Below are positions 42,531-50,762 of a DNA stretch of 64,000 nucleotides, one piece after another. Position numbers and translations under genes: made by a program. The stretch lies in contig JADBKH010000006.1 in NCBI GenBank assembly GCA_014896485.1, positions 1 to 64,000 of the forward strand. Reading direction: 5' to 3'. The notes below the pieces were generated by a model that did not search any database, was not told the DNA's origin, and saw only the letters and a list, made by a program, of their open reading frames with translations. The stretch comes from Bacillota bacterium (lineage in GTDB: Bacteria; Bacillota; Bacilli; Bu12). Numbering within the stretch: the first letter of the stretch is position 1; the number at the start of each line of letters is the position of its first letter.

Positions 42531-42833
42531 ATGGGAGAGCATCTCGATACGCAGCAATTGTGGGAACTTTATGCCGACAAGGTCTACATGGAGGGCCTTT
42601 CACTTGAAACATTCGTTGATCAGTTGTTGACACAACAATATGGTACAATTGAGAAAAGCCAAATGGATGCCCTGCTCGATGACGTCGAAAAAGACATCCG
42701 AGCAAACATCGAGCTGAAACTCGATGAACGTCCCGAATGGGCGGGCGATGCGGAAGAGCGCAGTGACGAAGTTACCCACCGCTTTGAAGCGTTGCGCCAA
42801 AAAGTAAGCCGTTACTTTGAGGAGAACACTTAG
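42531..42833 (+). CDS. Small acidic protein, unassigned
   Basis: 100 residues, mainly alpha-helical with many Glu, Asp and Leu (QQLWELYADKVYMEGLS, LLDDVEKDIRANIELK). I recognise no family and see no motif. ATG 42531 follows GAGGAGG, a good ribosome binding site. It is convergent with the small two-helix membrane protein gene, with only 7 bases between stops. A weak TATAGT is present in the upstream region. Confidence 0.6.
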   Translation: MGEHLDTQQLWELYADKVYMEGLSLETFVDQLLTQQYGTIEKSQMDALLDDVEKDIRANIELKLDERPEWAGDAEERSDEVTHRFEALRQKVSRYFEENT

Positions 42834-42840
42834 TTAGACA

Positions 42841-43176
42841 CTAACGCGTTGGCCGCTTGCCCTGCCGCCACTGGTTTTTGCCACCGCGGAAAAGGGCGCG
42901 TTGGATCAACCACAGAAGCAAAAACAGGCTGCCCAATGTCCAGACGCTACCTGCAATCCAGCCCAGTGCAGAGAGATGGAAAAGGCTACCGCTCACCGCA
43001 GCTACAATCGCCACCAACAGTGGCACAACGACTACGAGTGCAGCGATCAACAGCGCCTCAGACGGGATCATCGACAACAGCGATGGCCTGTTGATACGGC
43101 GCCTTATTTTGCCCTTGCGCGCCTGTTTGCTGTGAACCGAGTGTCGTGCCTTACGCAAGTCAATGATCTGGGCCAT
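42841..43176 (-). CDS. Two-helix membrane protein, unassigned
   Basis: 111 residues: a basic N-terminal half (KARHSVHSKQARKGKIRRRI), then two hydrophobic helices (ALLIAALVVVVPLLVAIVAA and LGWIAGSVWTLGSLFLLLWL) and a basic tail. No known family. ATG 43176 is preceded by GGAAGGGG; the upstream part of the longer in-frame reading lacks a site and runs into an inverted repeat. It ends 7 bases from the convergent gene at 42531-42833. Confidence 0.6.
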   Translation of the reverse strand: MAQIIDLRKARHSVHSKQARKGKIRRRINRPSLLSMIPSEALLIAALVVVVPLLVAIVAAVSGSLFHLSALGWIAGSVWTLGSLFLLLWLIQRALFRGGKNQWRQGKRPTR

Positions 43177-43274
43177 GGCATCCCCTTCCTCAAGCAGCAG
43201 CCAAGGATGCAAGCACGACTTGTCGCGACATCCAAGCCATCGAGAAAAACCGCCTATAGGTTGATGGAGATTAG

Positions 43275-43327
43275 AAGAAGGTTCTTTTATTCTAGCCTGT
43301 TCGTCGCTCCAATACAAGAACCTTCTT
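43275..43327. repeat. 12-bp perfect inverted repeat with 29-base loop
   Basis: AAGAAGGTTCTT and AAGAACCTTCTT are exact reverse complements, 29 bases apart, between two minus-strand small membrane protein genes. No clear U tract follows in either direction (TTTATTC inside the loop). A processed leader structure, weak terminator or protein-binding site are possible. Confidence 0.6.
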
Positions 43328-43358
43328 AAGCAGTAAAGCAGAACCTAGGCGGTCAGGA

Positions 43359-43526
43359 CTAGGCAACGATAATACCAATGGCAAGGGTAAAAGCAGCCAG
43401 AATCAGTGCGGCAAAGGTCCAATTGCTCCATCCCGGCCGTCTGGTGACCACAGCGAGGACGCCAAAGACAATCGCGGCCAGTGTAAACAACGCGACGAAA
43501 ATCATAAAAAGCAAATACCGGTTCAT
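43359..43526 (-). CDS. 55-residue membrane protein with two helices
   Basis: 55 residues consisting almost wholly of two hydrophobic helices (YLLFMIFVALFTLAAIVFGV and TFAALILAAFTLAIGIIVA) joined by the polar loop RRPGWSNW. No family recognised. ATG 43526 follows GAGGGG by seven bases, a good site. The frame was found by reading the minus strand through a gap between genes. Confidence 0.55.
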   Translation of the reverse strand: MNRYLLFMIFVALFTLAAIVFGVLAVVTRRPGWSNWTFAALILAAFTLAIGIIVA

Positions 43527-43682
43527 GCGCGCCCCTCAGGCAGCCTTCAAATTCCCGCTTGTCCTGCGATCTGAGCAACGGTAAAGCTGGAGACAAGGGG
43601 TGTCTGCCTCTTGTAACGTTAGCCGATTCTCAATGTGGCCCGCAACTACCTGTCTTCGTGCCAAGAAGGGTATTTCGGTGTT

Positions 43683-44204
43683 TCACGAATAGGCGGGCGT
43701 CGTGCGACTCTCCGAGCGTCCGCGCTCTGGGCGCAAGGAAAGGGTCAAAAACGCGTCGATTTCCCGGGCAATGGTTTCAACAGCATGGGTAAAGTCGTTT
43801 TGATTCCCATCAAAGGAGACATCATATCCCCCAACAAAAAGCAACTCATCTTCGACCATCTGATGCGCTTCTTCGTCCCACGTTGAAAGCACATTCATTT
43901 CAATCGCATCGGACAGCTCTGTCGCCGCCTGATAGATCGATGCCCACCTCGGCGATTCTGCTCCTGGCGGAAGCGGCAGATGGACTTCAAAAGCAACGTC
44001 CATTTGCGCATCCCCCAATGGGGTGACAGTCACTTGGGCGTAGCGCTCGTCTTCTTCGTCCCGCTGTAGGGCGAAGGTCGTGCTGCGCTGAAGATCGACC
44101 GCACCAAGTTGTTGCTCCGTCTCGACAAGGACATGCGTGACCGGCGAAAGACCATCACACGCTTCGATCAGCTCTTTTGTGAAACGCTCATACGTCGTCG
44201 TCAA
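43683..44204 (-). CDS. 173-residue acidic protein, unassigned
   Basis: 173 residues. It is rich in Glu, Asp, Thr and has alternating hydrophobic strands (TTFALQRDEEDERYAQVTVT, MDVAFEVHLPLPPG), then helices; no membrane segment or signal peptide. I recognise no family. The start is TTG 44204, preceded by GGAGGGGGAG. It diverges from bcp with about 140 bases between starts, and that region holds a 7-bp inverted repeat. Confidence 0.6.
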   Translation of the reverse strand: MTTTYERFTKELIEACDGLSPVTHVLVETEQQLGAVDLQRSTTFALQRDEEDERYAQVTVTPLGDAQMDVAFEVHLPLPPGAESPRWASIYQAATELSDAIEMNVLSTWDEEAHQMVEDELLFVGGYDVSFDGNQNDFTHAVETIAREIDAFLTLSLRPERGRSESRTTPAYS

Positions 44205-44275
44205 TTGCAGCTCCCCCTCCTTGTCCCGCTTCCTACTCCTTTTCCCTGTCCCCTTGCTACGGCTCCCTTTGGCAA

Positions 44276-44295
44276 GTCCACCTGCGCCGGTGGAC
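44276..44295. promoter_or_regulatory. Inverted repeat upstream of bcp
   Basis: GTCCACC and GGTGGAC are perfect 7-base arms around TGCGCC. Its right arm overlaps a possible bcp -35 (GTGGAC, 18 bases before TATCAT). A peroxide- or metal-responsive operator is conceivable but not shown. Confidence 0.35.
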
Positions 44296-44345
44296 GTCGC
44301 TGCCGCGCTTCGCTATCATGGTCCTTCGAAAGGAGGCATCGATCG

Positions 44346-44846
44346 ATGGCGACTTATCCCGCTGAAGGCACCCCTGCACCAGACTTCTCGCTCCCCGGAC
44401 AGGATGGAAACACGCATAGCTTGCACGAATGGCAGGGAAAGTATGTCGTTCTCTACTTCTATCCAAAGGACATGACACCAGGCTGTACGCGAGAAGCCTG
44501 CGGGTTTCGGGATGCTCTGGCTGCGCTGCAACCGTTGAATGCCGTGGTTGTAGGAATTAGCCGAGATAGCATCGCTTCCCACGAGAAGTTCGCGGCAAAG
44601 TACGAGCTGCCCTTCTTGCTGCTCTCGGATCCCGATCATCAGGTGGCCGAGGCATACGGGGTCTGGCAGGAAAAGAAAAATTATGGAAAGACGAGCATGG
44701 GAGTGGTACGGACCACGTTTATTCTCGACCCCCAGGGGAGGATTGCCAAGATCTTTCCCAAGGTCAAAGTCGACGGTCACGTGGAGAAAGTGATCGAGGC
44801 GTTGCAACAGCTGCAGGCCACTTCTACCCCGTCTTCTTCCGGGTAA
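44346..44846 (+). CDS. bcp: Peroxiredoxin, bacterioferritin comigratory protein (Bcp/PrxQ)
   Basis: Thiol peroxidase that reduces organic and hydrogen peroxides. 166 residues with YFYPKDMTPGCTREACGFRD near residue 38: the peroxidatic Cys in PGCT and the resolving Cys five residues later, the atypical 2-Cys PrxQ form. SYGKTSMGVVRTTFIL-like sequence (NYGKTSMGVVRTTF) and DPQGRIAKIF follow. ATG 44346 has AAAGGAGG 10 bases upstream; a longer in-frame reading from 44109 crosses the divergent gene. Its end overlaps the convergent UgtP-like gene by 23 bases. Confidence 0.93.
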   Translation: MATYPAEGTPAPDFSLPGQDGNTHSLHEWQGKYVVLYFYPKDMTPGCTREACGFRDALAALQPLNAVVVGISRDSIASHEKFAAKYELPFLLLSDPDHQVAEAYGVWQEKKNYGKTSMGVVRTTFILDPQGRIAKIFPKVKVDGHVEKVIEALQQLQATSTPSSSG

Positions 44847-46005
44847 GTGGAAGAAATGACCAGCTTGGCCAAACCATCGGGTGGTGTCGCCCTTCTGATC
44901 GATCCTGAGCCAGATGCAGTACCTGTTTGGCAACGTCATAAGCAGCATGGGGTCGACCAAGACGAGCAGCGTTTTGTGCAAGGTGTTGCAAGCGGCCTGG
45001 GGCCTGAGTCAGCTCCATGAAGCGCACAGCAGCTTCTTGCGGGGTAGATGCCGCAAGAGCCGCCCCCTGTTGGATGAGAAAGTCAAGGTTGCGCGTCTCC
45101 TGCCCAGGAATTGGGTCAAAGCAGATCAGCGGACGGCCCAATGCCAGCGCCTCTGAACTGGTCAATCCCCCCGGTTTGGTGAGAACAGCATCGGCAGCAG
45201 ACATCAGCAAGGGCACCTGATCGGTATAGCCATACGCGCGCAGATTCTCGTAACGCTCTGCCAATGTCTTCAACCGCTGGAACAACGCAGGATTTTTCCC
45301 GGCGACAGCGATCACTTGATAACGACCGGAGGCAAGCATCGTCTCTGTCGCCACGTCAACCCGTCCCATTCCGGCCCGACCAGAAATGATCAGCGCCGTC
45401 GGACGGTCATCGAGCCCCAGTCTGCGCCTTGCCTCTTGCTGGGAGGGAGTCTCTGACAAGGTAGGATGCACAGGAATACCCGTCACGAGGATTTGTTGCG
45501 CATCTACGTGAAATCGTGTCTGTATCTGCTCTTTTAGCCAAGGCGTTGCGACACAGTAGCGGTCGACCGACTCATCGATCCAATATCCATGCACACCGAA
45601 GTCCGTAATGACACAGACCAGTGGATAATGAATACCATGGTGCTTAAGGGTTGCGATCGCCTGCAACGGCAAGGCATGGGTGCAGACGACAACGTCGGGA
45701 TCAAAATGCAACAGGATCTCACGTAACTTTGGAACGTAAAAGTGGCCGACCATCGAACGAGTTGGTGGTGCCACATGTTTCTCCTGTTCGTAGAAGAAGC
45801 CCCAAAGCTGTGGAACTGCCGCCACCATGCCGCGATAAACGCCGCTGAGCGCTTGGGTGAAAGGAGTCACCTCAGCTTTGCGGCTCGTATATTGGACATG
45901 GCAGATCACCGTCGGGTCGAGCTTCGTCAAAGCTTCCGCCACTGCATCCGCAGCACGCCAATGGCCCCCACCGATCAATCCCTCTGCAAGCACCAAGACC
46001 CGCAT
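44824..46005 (-). CDS. GT28-family glycosyltransferase, UgtP/MGDG synthase-like
   Basis: 393 residues of the family that makes mono- or diglucosyl-diacylglycerol membrane lipids. MRVLVLAEGLIGGGHWRAAD, THALPLQAIATL, VITDFGVHGYW and the C-terminal LTKPGGLTSSEALALGRPLI with KPGG donor site and PGQE are typical of MGDG synthase and UgtP. In B. subtilis UgtP also inhibits division in rich media. The ATG at 46005 has AGGAGG six bases upstream. The gene is upstream of bcp on the other strand and next to a DegT-like gene; their link is unknown. Confidence 0.85.
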   Translation of the reverse strand: MRVLVLAEGLIGGGHWRAADAVAEALTKLDPTVICHVQYTSRKAEVTPFTQALSGVYRGMVAAVPQLWGFFYEQEKHVAPPTRSMVGHFYVPKLREILLHFDPDVVVCTHALPLQAIATLKHHGIHYPLVCVITDFGVHGYWIDESVDRYCVATPWLKEQIQTRFHVDAQQILVTGIPVHPTLSETPSQQEARRRLGLDDRPTALIISGRAGMGRVDVATETMLASGRYQVIAVAGKNPALFQRLKTLAERYENLRAYGYTDQVPLLMSAADAVLTKPGGLTSSEALALGRPLICFDPIPGQETRNLDFLIQQGAALAASTPQEAAVRFMELTQAPGRLQHLAQNAARLGRPHAAYDVAKQVLHLAQDRSEGRHHPMVWPSWSFLPLTRKKTG

Positions 46006-46062
46006 CTACATCCTCCTGACAATCAGCTTAACGCAATGGGTGTGAAATGTCTGCAGTTGGCT

Positions 46063-47193
46063 TCAAAACTGTAGGGCGTTTTGTAGTGCACGGCACATCG
46101 CCTCCATTTCATGCTCCTCCCAGCGCACGGCTCCTGCCCATCCGATGGCGAAGAGACGCTGTTGGAGATCGGCAAAGACCGGATACCGGATAGCTGGGGA
46201 TAAAGAACCATCGCTTGGGCGACCAAGGCCAAAAGCTTGCGGGAAACGGTCTGCATCGATCCCTTGCTGTTGCAGCTGGCGAACGACGCTTTGTACAGAC
46301 ACCCCTTTGGGAAGCTGGACAGGAACTACCGCCCAATCCGGGCGCAGCCCTTCTGGAAGCTCTAACGTATGAAGGCCGGGTAAGGTGGACACAGCCGTAC
46401 GCAGCACCTCCACAGCGGCAAGGCGCGTCGCCTCGAAAGCATCGTAGTACACCAACATCGCCACACCCAAAGCTGCTGTCAGGGGGCTGATGCGGTGTTG
46501 CATAGCGATCCGCTGCGGAAAATGTTTTTGTACCGCTCCGCCGTCCCATTCAGCGAGCCATCGCGCTGGGTGCTGGCCAAAGCGCAAGGCCCGTTCATAA
46601 TGATGGCGGTATCGACACAACAGCGCGCCACCTTCCCCCAATCCAAAGGATTTTGCCCCTTGGAAGCTTAGCACGAGCATGTCGGCGTCAGCTCCAGGAG
46701 GCTGGCCCTTTTCCTGGGCAGAAAAAGCCTGCGCAGCATCCTCAATGACGACTACGCCATTTTCCCGCAGCGGCGCCAAAGCAGCCGTGCATGCGGGTAT
46801 GCCGATTTGATCGACCACCAGCACAGCACGGGTAGCTGGGTGAACCGCTTCTTGGGCCTTTTGCGGATCGATGCCGAGTCGCTGTGGTTCAATGTCGACA
46901 AAGCATAACCGAGCAGAAAGAAGGGAGATCGCCCGGATCAGATAAGGCGGGAGGTTTGGGGGAAGCAGCAGCTCGCCACCACTGACTTGTGCTGCCCACA
47001 ACGCATCCTGTAAGGCCGCCGTTCCCGAGGAAGTTGCAAGGACGAACGGAAAACCAAAACGGGCTGATAACGCTGCTTCGAACTCCGCGATCACCCCCTC
47101 ACCTTCCAACAGCGAGAGCGTCTCTTTTTGCAAAAGCTCCCCTGCCCGCTGCCACGCCTGTCGACCAAAAGCGTTCCAGAGCGTTTCAGACAT
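46063..47193 (-). CDS. DegT/DnrJ/EryC1-family PLP enzyme
   Basis: 376 residues with the fold of sugar aminotransferases. TSSGTAALQDALWAA near residue 55 (substrate/PLP phosphate site), VIEDAAQAFSA (Asp binding the pyridine), and SFQGAKSFGLGEGGALL (Lys for the Schiff base) are present. Members transaminate nucleotide sugars for surface glycans, but a related function is possible because no sugar genes lie next to it. It is divergent from the DtxR-family regulator. Start ATG 47193 behind AAAGGAGG. Confidence is high for the family, low for the substrate. Confidence 0.85.
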   Translation of the reverse strand: MSETLWNAFGRQAWQRAGELLQKETLSLLEGEGVIAEFEAALSARFGFPFVLATSSGTAALQDALWAAQVSGGELLLPPNLPPYLIRAISLLSARLCFVDIEPQRLGIDPQKAQEAVHPATRAVLVVDQIGIPACTAALAPLRENGVVVIEDAAQAFSAQEKGQPPGADADMLVLSFQGAKSFGLGEGGALLCRYRHHYERALRFGQHPARWLAEWDGGAVQKHFPQRIAMQHRISPLTAALGVAMLVYYDAFEATRLAAVEVLRTAVSTLPGLHTLELPEGLRPDWAVVPVQLPKGVSVQSVVRQLQQQGIDADRFPQAFGLGRPSDGSLSPAIRYPVFADLQQRLFAIGWAGAVRWEEHEMEAMCRALQNALQF

Positions 47194-47296
47194 CGCAGGC
47201 CTCCTTTATTGCATTGTACGCCTCGCAGAGAAGTGACCGTCCACTTCAGACGTGTTGGCGGTTGATCTGGTAGAATAAAAGAACAGGAGGAAGAAC

Positions 47297-48007
47297 ATGC
47301 CCCATTCGCACGGCTATCAATCCTATGTAAAAGCGATCTACATTCTTGGAACTGAAGGAGAAGGCCAGCCAGCTACTGCCGCTCGTCTGGCCGAATTTCT
47401 GAACGTCGCTGCACCGACGGTCTCGCAATCGCTGCGCCGGCTGCAGCGTAAAGGATATGTTACACTGGATGACCATCGGATTACATTGACACCCGCTGGC
47501 TACCGTTTGGCAGAATCGCTGGTCCGCCGTCATCGCATCGTCGAACGGTGGCTGCAGGACGGCCTCGGCCTCGATTGGGCTACCGCAGATGAAGAGGCAG
47601 AGCGTCTGGAACAGGCCGTTTCTCCGGTGGTAGAGCAAGCATTGGATCGATTGCTCCACCATCCCAAAACCTGTCCCCACGGCAATCCGATTCCTGGAAA
47701 TGGCGCACAGCTCGCCGACAATGGCCAACCTTTGGATAAAATTGAGCCGGGTCAAACCGTCGTAGTCGAGCGCATCCTGGAAACAGCCGAAGAGATCCGC
47801 GATCTCCTCGAATTTCTCGGTGCCCGCGGCCTTTATCCTGGTGCGATCGTCCAGGTATTGGAGAGTTCTCCCTATGCCGGCTCGATGATGGTACGCTGTG
47901 GGGAACGTACCTTCACCTTGGCACCGGAGGTTGCCAGCAACGTGTGGGTCTATCCGGTCGCGCAGAGCGATGAATCGTGTACAGCGCCCAACGTTGCTCC
48001 TGGGTGA
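47297..48007 (+). CDS. DtxR/MntR-family metalloregulator with FeoA-like domain
   Basis: 236 residues: N-terminal winged helix (AARLAEFLNVAAPTVSQSLR), dimerisation region with RRHRIVERWL and KTCPHGNPIPG, and a C-terminal SH3/FeoA-like domain. Family members bind Fe2+ or Mn2+ to block transcription. The metal site is unusual: the residue aligned with DtxR Met10/MntR Asp8 looks like Ser in GYQSYVKAIY, and the EH pair of MntR (E102-H103) reads EQ in EEAERLEQAVS, while the Glu aligned with MntR Glu99 and the downstream His-x3-Glu are kept. ATG 47297 has AGGAGG six bases upstream. Confidence 0.85.
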   Translation: MPHSHGYQSYVKAIYILGTEGEGQPATAARLAEFLNVAAPTVSQSLRRLQRKGYVTLDDHRITLTPAGYRLAESLVRRHRIVERWLQDGLGLDWATADEEAERLEQAVSPVVEQALDRLLHHPKTCPHGNPIPGNGAQLADNGQPLDKIEPGQTVVVERILETAEEIRDLLEFLGARGLYPGAIVQVLESSPYAGSMMVRCGERTFTLAPEVASNVWVYPVAQSDESCTAPNVAPG

Positions 48008-48047
48008 TGGTTAAAATCGCGAGTCTTAAGACAGGAGAGAACAAACA

Positions 48048-48689
48048 GTGCTTCTTGGAACGGCGCGACTTTTACTGGGTCCGGTGTTGGCAACACTCTG
48101 GCGGGTTCACCTGATCCATGCCGATCGTATTCCGGATGAATCCCTTGTAGTCGCCTGCAATCACATCAGCTGGCGGGATCCACCTTTGCTGGAGGCGGTC
48201 TATCCACGCCCCATTTTCTTCATGGCAAAGAAGGAGCTCTTTGAAAAACGAGCGAACACCTGGCTGCTCCATCAGCTGGGTGCCTTTCCGGTCGATCGCA
48301 GCCGTGCAGATCTGAAAGCGATTAAACAGGCATTGCGTTTACTCAAGGAAGGTCAGTGCATCGGTATCTTTTTCGAAGGGACACGCAACAAGGGGCCGGA
48401 TCTGCTCGAGGCAAAACGCGGCGTCGCGATGCTGGCCATTCAGAGCCATCGCCGGATTCTGCCGATTGCAGCTGCAACTTCCAGCAGCGGTCAACTTGCC
48501 AAGCAGACCTTTATCGTGGGCAACGCCTTTGATCCAAACGAACTGTATACCGACAGCCGAGAGGCTTGGTACGATCGGGTTGCCACACGTGTTCAATCCG
48601 ATGTGCGTGATCTCTTGCGCAGCGAAAGCCCTGCTCCCCGTATCGATCATCGCCGTTGCCCTCGACTGGAAAGTGAGAAGAGACCTTAG
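48048..48689 (+). CDS. plsC: 1-acyl-sn-glycerol-3-phosphate acyltransferase
   Basis: PlsC acylates lysophosphatidic acid in membrane phospholipid synthesis; peripheral membrane enzyme. 213 residues with the acyltransferase motifs NHISWRDPPLL (H-x4-D), GAFPVDRSRADLKAI and FFEGTRNKGP, plus VVAIQSHRRILPIA-like sequence. The start is GTG 48048 behind AGGAGAG. It follows the regulator by 40 bases and ends inside a strong hairpin. The C-terminal 15 residues are polar and probably not conserved. Confidence 0.92.
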   Translation: MLLGTARLLLGPVLATLWRVHLIHADRIPDESLVVACNHISWRDPPLLEAVYPRPIFFMAKKELFEKRANTWLLHQLGAFPVDRSRADLKAIKQALRLLKEGQCIGIFFEGTRNKGPDLLEAKRGVAMLAIQSHRRILPIAAATSSSGQLAKQTFIVGNAFDPNELYTDSREAWYDRVATRVQSDVRDLLRSESPAPRIDHRRCPRLESEKRP

Positions 48690-48707
48690 CGGCCGCTAAG
48701 GTCTCTT
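48678..48707. terminator. Bidirectional terminator after plsC
   Basis: AAGAGACCTTAGC and GCTAAGGTCTCTT pair perfectly (13 bp) around GGCC, followed by CTTT on the plus strand. The plsC stop codon lies within the stem. It can serve plsC and the convergent dat gene. Confidence 0.85.
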
Positions 48708-48737
48708 CTTTAGGGAGTTCACCCCAAATCGTCATGC

Positions 48738-49613
48738 TCACGCATGCTGTGAGAGCAGACTCACCTCTTGCTGGCAGCGAGAGAGAAAAACTTCCTGCAG
48801 CTGCCGGGTAATCGGTCCAGCCGTCCCATTGCCAACGACGACACCGTCCAACTGGGTGACTGGGCAGATCTCGTGGGTCGTATTGGTAATAAAGATCTCG
48901 TCGGCAGCACGGAGTTCTTCTACGGTAAAGGGACGTTGGTCAACCTGCAACCCCAGGGAAGCGGCGCATTCTAGAGTCACTTCTTTGGTAATGCCCGGAA
49001 GGATAAAGGGCCCATCTGGATGGGTGCGCAAGACACCCGATTGGACGATGAAAACGTTGCTCGACGCCCCTTCTGTCACAATGCGAAAATCGCGGGCCAA
49101 GATCGCTTCTTCTGCCCCTTGCTCAATAGCCGCTTGCCGCGCGAGAATGTTGGGCAAAAGGTCGGTAGCTTTGATATCACAATGTAACCAACGTTCGTCA
49201 GCCAGCACAATGGCAGCGATCCCGCTCCAGCGTTGCTCTTGGGTAAGCGCTGGCAGCGGAGAGAGGGTTGCGATCAAACGGGGCGAAACGGCAGGGATGG
49301 GGAAGGGATGATTGCGCGGTGCGGTCCCCCGGGTGACTTGAAAATAGAGCGCACCATCGATCTCCCCACTTTTTTGAATAAGTGCATCGGCAACTTGCTT
49401 GGCCGTTTCTATCAAGTTAGGAAAATCAATGCGGATTTTTGCAGCACTGCGTTGCAGACGCGCCAAATGGCGATCGAAGGTAAAAGGAACACCCTGATAG
49501 AGGCGAATCACCTCATAAACACCATCACCGAATTGTAGACCGCGATCTTCGACGTTGACTTTTGCATCTTCAATCGGTAGGACCGTTCCATCCACATAAG
49601 CCCATCTCTGCAC
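48738..49613 (-). CDS. dat: D-amino-acid transaminase
   Basis: Class IV PLP aminotransferase that interconverts D-alanine and D-glutamate with oxoacids, supplying D-Glu for peptidoglycan. 291 residues, close to Bacillus DAAT. DRGLQFGDGVYEVIR, YFQVTRGTAPRNHPFP, RWLHCDIKATDLLPN with the Schiff-base Lys, EGASSNVF and GPITRQLQEVF match the DAAT rather than the branched-chain family. I start at GTG 49613, seven bases after GGAGGT; earlier in-frame starts lack a site. It follows the acylphosphatase by 46 bases. Confidence 0.92.
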   Translation of the reverse strand: MQRWAYVDGTVLPIEDAKVNVEDRGLQFGDGVYEVIRLYQGVPFTFDRHLARLQRSAAKIRIDFPNLIETAKQVADALIQKSGEIDGALYFQVTRGTAPRNHPFPIPAVSPRLIATLSPLPALTQEQRWSGIAAIVLADERWLHCDIKATDLLPNILARQAAIEQGAEEAILARDFRIVTEGASSNVFIVQSGVLRTHPDGPFILPGITKEVTLECAASLGLQVDQRPFTVEELRAADEIFITNTTHEICPVTQLDGVVVGNGTAGPITRQLQEVFLSRCQQEVSLLSQHA

Positions 49614-49659
49614 GTTTTTTACCTCCGCTCTCGCAATGTACCCCTGTTTCTCAACCCCA

Positions 49660-49932
49660 CTAGCGGAGAATACGAAAAGTCTGTTCTTCGATTGGTTCGA
49701 TGGCAAAAGCATGTACATCCATCACTTTTGCCAACGCAGGCCCTACTTTGAGCCACTCTAAAAATGCCTCAAGCTTTTCCGGTGGCCCCTCGACTTCCAT
49801 TTCGACCTGATCGAAACGTTCTGCATTCCGTACCCATCCGACCAAGCCGAGCGCAGCAGCTTGGCTCTGCGCCGCATTGCGAAATCCGACGCCTTGAACG
49901 CGACCTGTGACGAGAATGTGCAGACGTTCCAT
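49660..49932 (-). CDS. acyP: Acylphosphatase
   Basis: Hydrolyses acyl phosphates; one of the smallest enzymes. 90 residues with the ferredoxin-like fold, the phosphate-binding loop GRVQGVGFR with catalytic Arg near residue 18 and GWVRNAE with catalytic Asn near residue 37. ATG 49932 begins at the conserved position; a longer in-frame reading adds unrelated residues and there is only a distant GGGTGG as site. It lies between dat and the TetR gene on the same strand. Confidence 0.9.
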   Translation of the reverse strand: MERLHILVTGRVQGVGFRNAAQSQAAALGLVGWVRNAERFDQVEMEVEGPPEKLEAFLEWLKVGPALAKVMDVHAFAIEPIEEQTFRILR

Positions 49933-50005
49933 ACACGATATTCTGCCACCCTGTCGATTGCAGAGCAACACTTCGGCGCAATGCCGAGACACAGTGTCGA
50001 AACCT

Positions 50006-50605
50006 TTATTGTCCTTCGGCTACACAAAATCCGTTCATAAAATTGTCCGAAAATGTATCAGCAATTTGGTCCGGCGTCAGCGGCCCCTTTAGATGGTACC
50101 ATTCCGGAATGCGCAGCACCGCTCCGACAATCTGAAACGTCGCCAGACGCACCTGGAGGGACGCTCGGAATATTCCCTCCTGAATGCCGTCTTCGATCAG
50201 ACGTCCAAGGGCCATCTCGAACGCCTTGCGCTGTTGTCGAACTTCTTCCCAACGTTCGCCCTGCAAATAACGTTGGTTTTCTACCAGAATGCGTCCTTCT
50301 GCCTGCCTTGCGGTCAATTCGTTGACATAGGCCCTCATGAAGTCGCGAAAGCGCTCGTCGACCGGTGTCTCCTTATCCTCCGCAATGCGGTTGGCCCACT
50401 CCAGCATGCTCGTCAATGCACGGACATGAATCTCGTAGAGGATATCTTCCTTTGTTTTAAAATAATAGTAGAAAGTTCCTTTGCTCACTTTGGCGGCTGC
50501 TACGATCTGATCGATGGAAACCACCGCATACCCTTGTTCGCCAAAGAGCGTCGTGGCCACGCGAATCAGCTGCTCTTTCGTATCTAAATAGGTGTGCTCA
50601 CGCAT
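50006..50605 (-). CDS. TetR-family transcriptional regulator
   Basis: 199 residues. N-terminal HTH with LIRVATTLFGEQGYAVVSID, KVSKGTFYYYFKTKEDIL and a C-terminal ligand pocket of the FadR/acyl-CoA type in outline. TetR proteins in Bacilli with this shape often sense fatty acyl-CoA, which would fit the large acyl-CoA locus in the window, but the link is only inference. Start ATG 50605 with GGGGGAAAGG upstream. A short palindrome (TGGACTGTCCA) lies about 20 bases upstream. Confidence 0.85.
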   Translation of the reverse strand: MREHTYLDTKEQLIRVATTLFGEQGYAVVSIDQIVAAAKVSKGTFYYYFKTKEDILYEIHVRALTSMLEWANRIAEDKETPVDERFRDFMRAYVNELTARQAEGRILVENQRYLQGERWEEVRQQRKAFEMALGRLIEDGIQEGIFRASLQVRLATFQIVGAVLRIPEWYHLKGPLTPDQIADTFSDNFMNGFCVAEGQ

Positions 50606-50625
50606 CGCCTTTCCCCCGTTCCTCG

Positions 50626-50636
50626 TGGACTGTCCA
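50626..50636. promoter_or_regulatory. Short palindrome before the TetR gene
   Basis: TGGAC-T-GTCCA, 5-base arms, 21 to 31 bases upstream of the TetR gene start. A possible autoregulatory operator; too short to be sure. Confidence 0.3.
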
Positions 50637-50762
50637 ACTGTTTACTTTTGTACGCACCCTAACATACTTCCTCCATCCGATCAAACGCAGCACACTCCCA
50701 GGGCAACTGTCACACCGAATCCTTCTTCCGCATAATGCTGCAGTGCGGAAGGGGTGAGAGCG

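Noticed and set aside
43593-43614. Hairpin ACAAGGGG-TGTCTG-CCTCTTGT as a terminator
   Set aside because: 8-pair stem with one wobble but no U tract in either direction; not enough to call.
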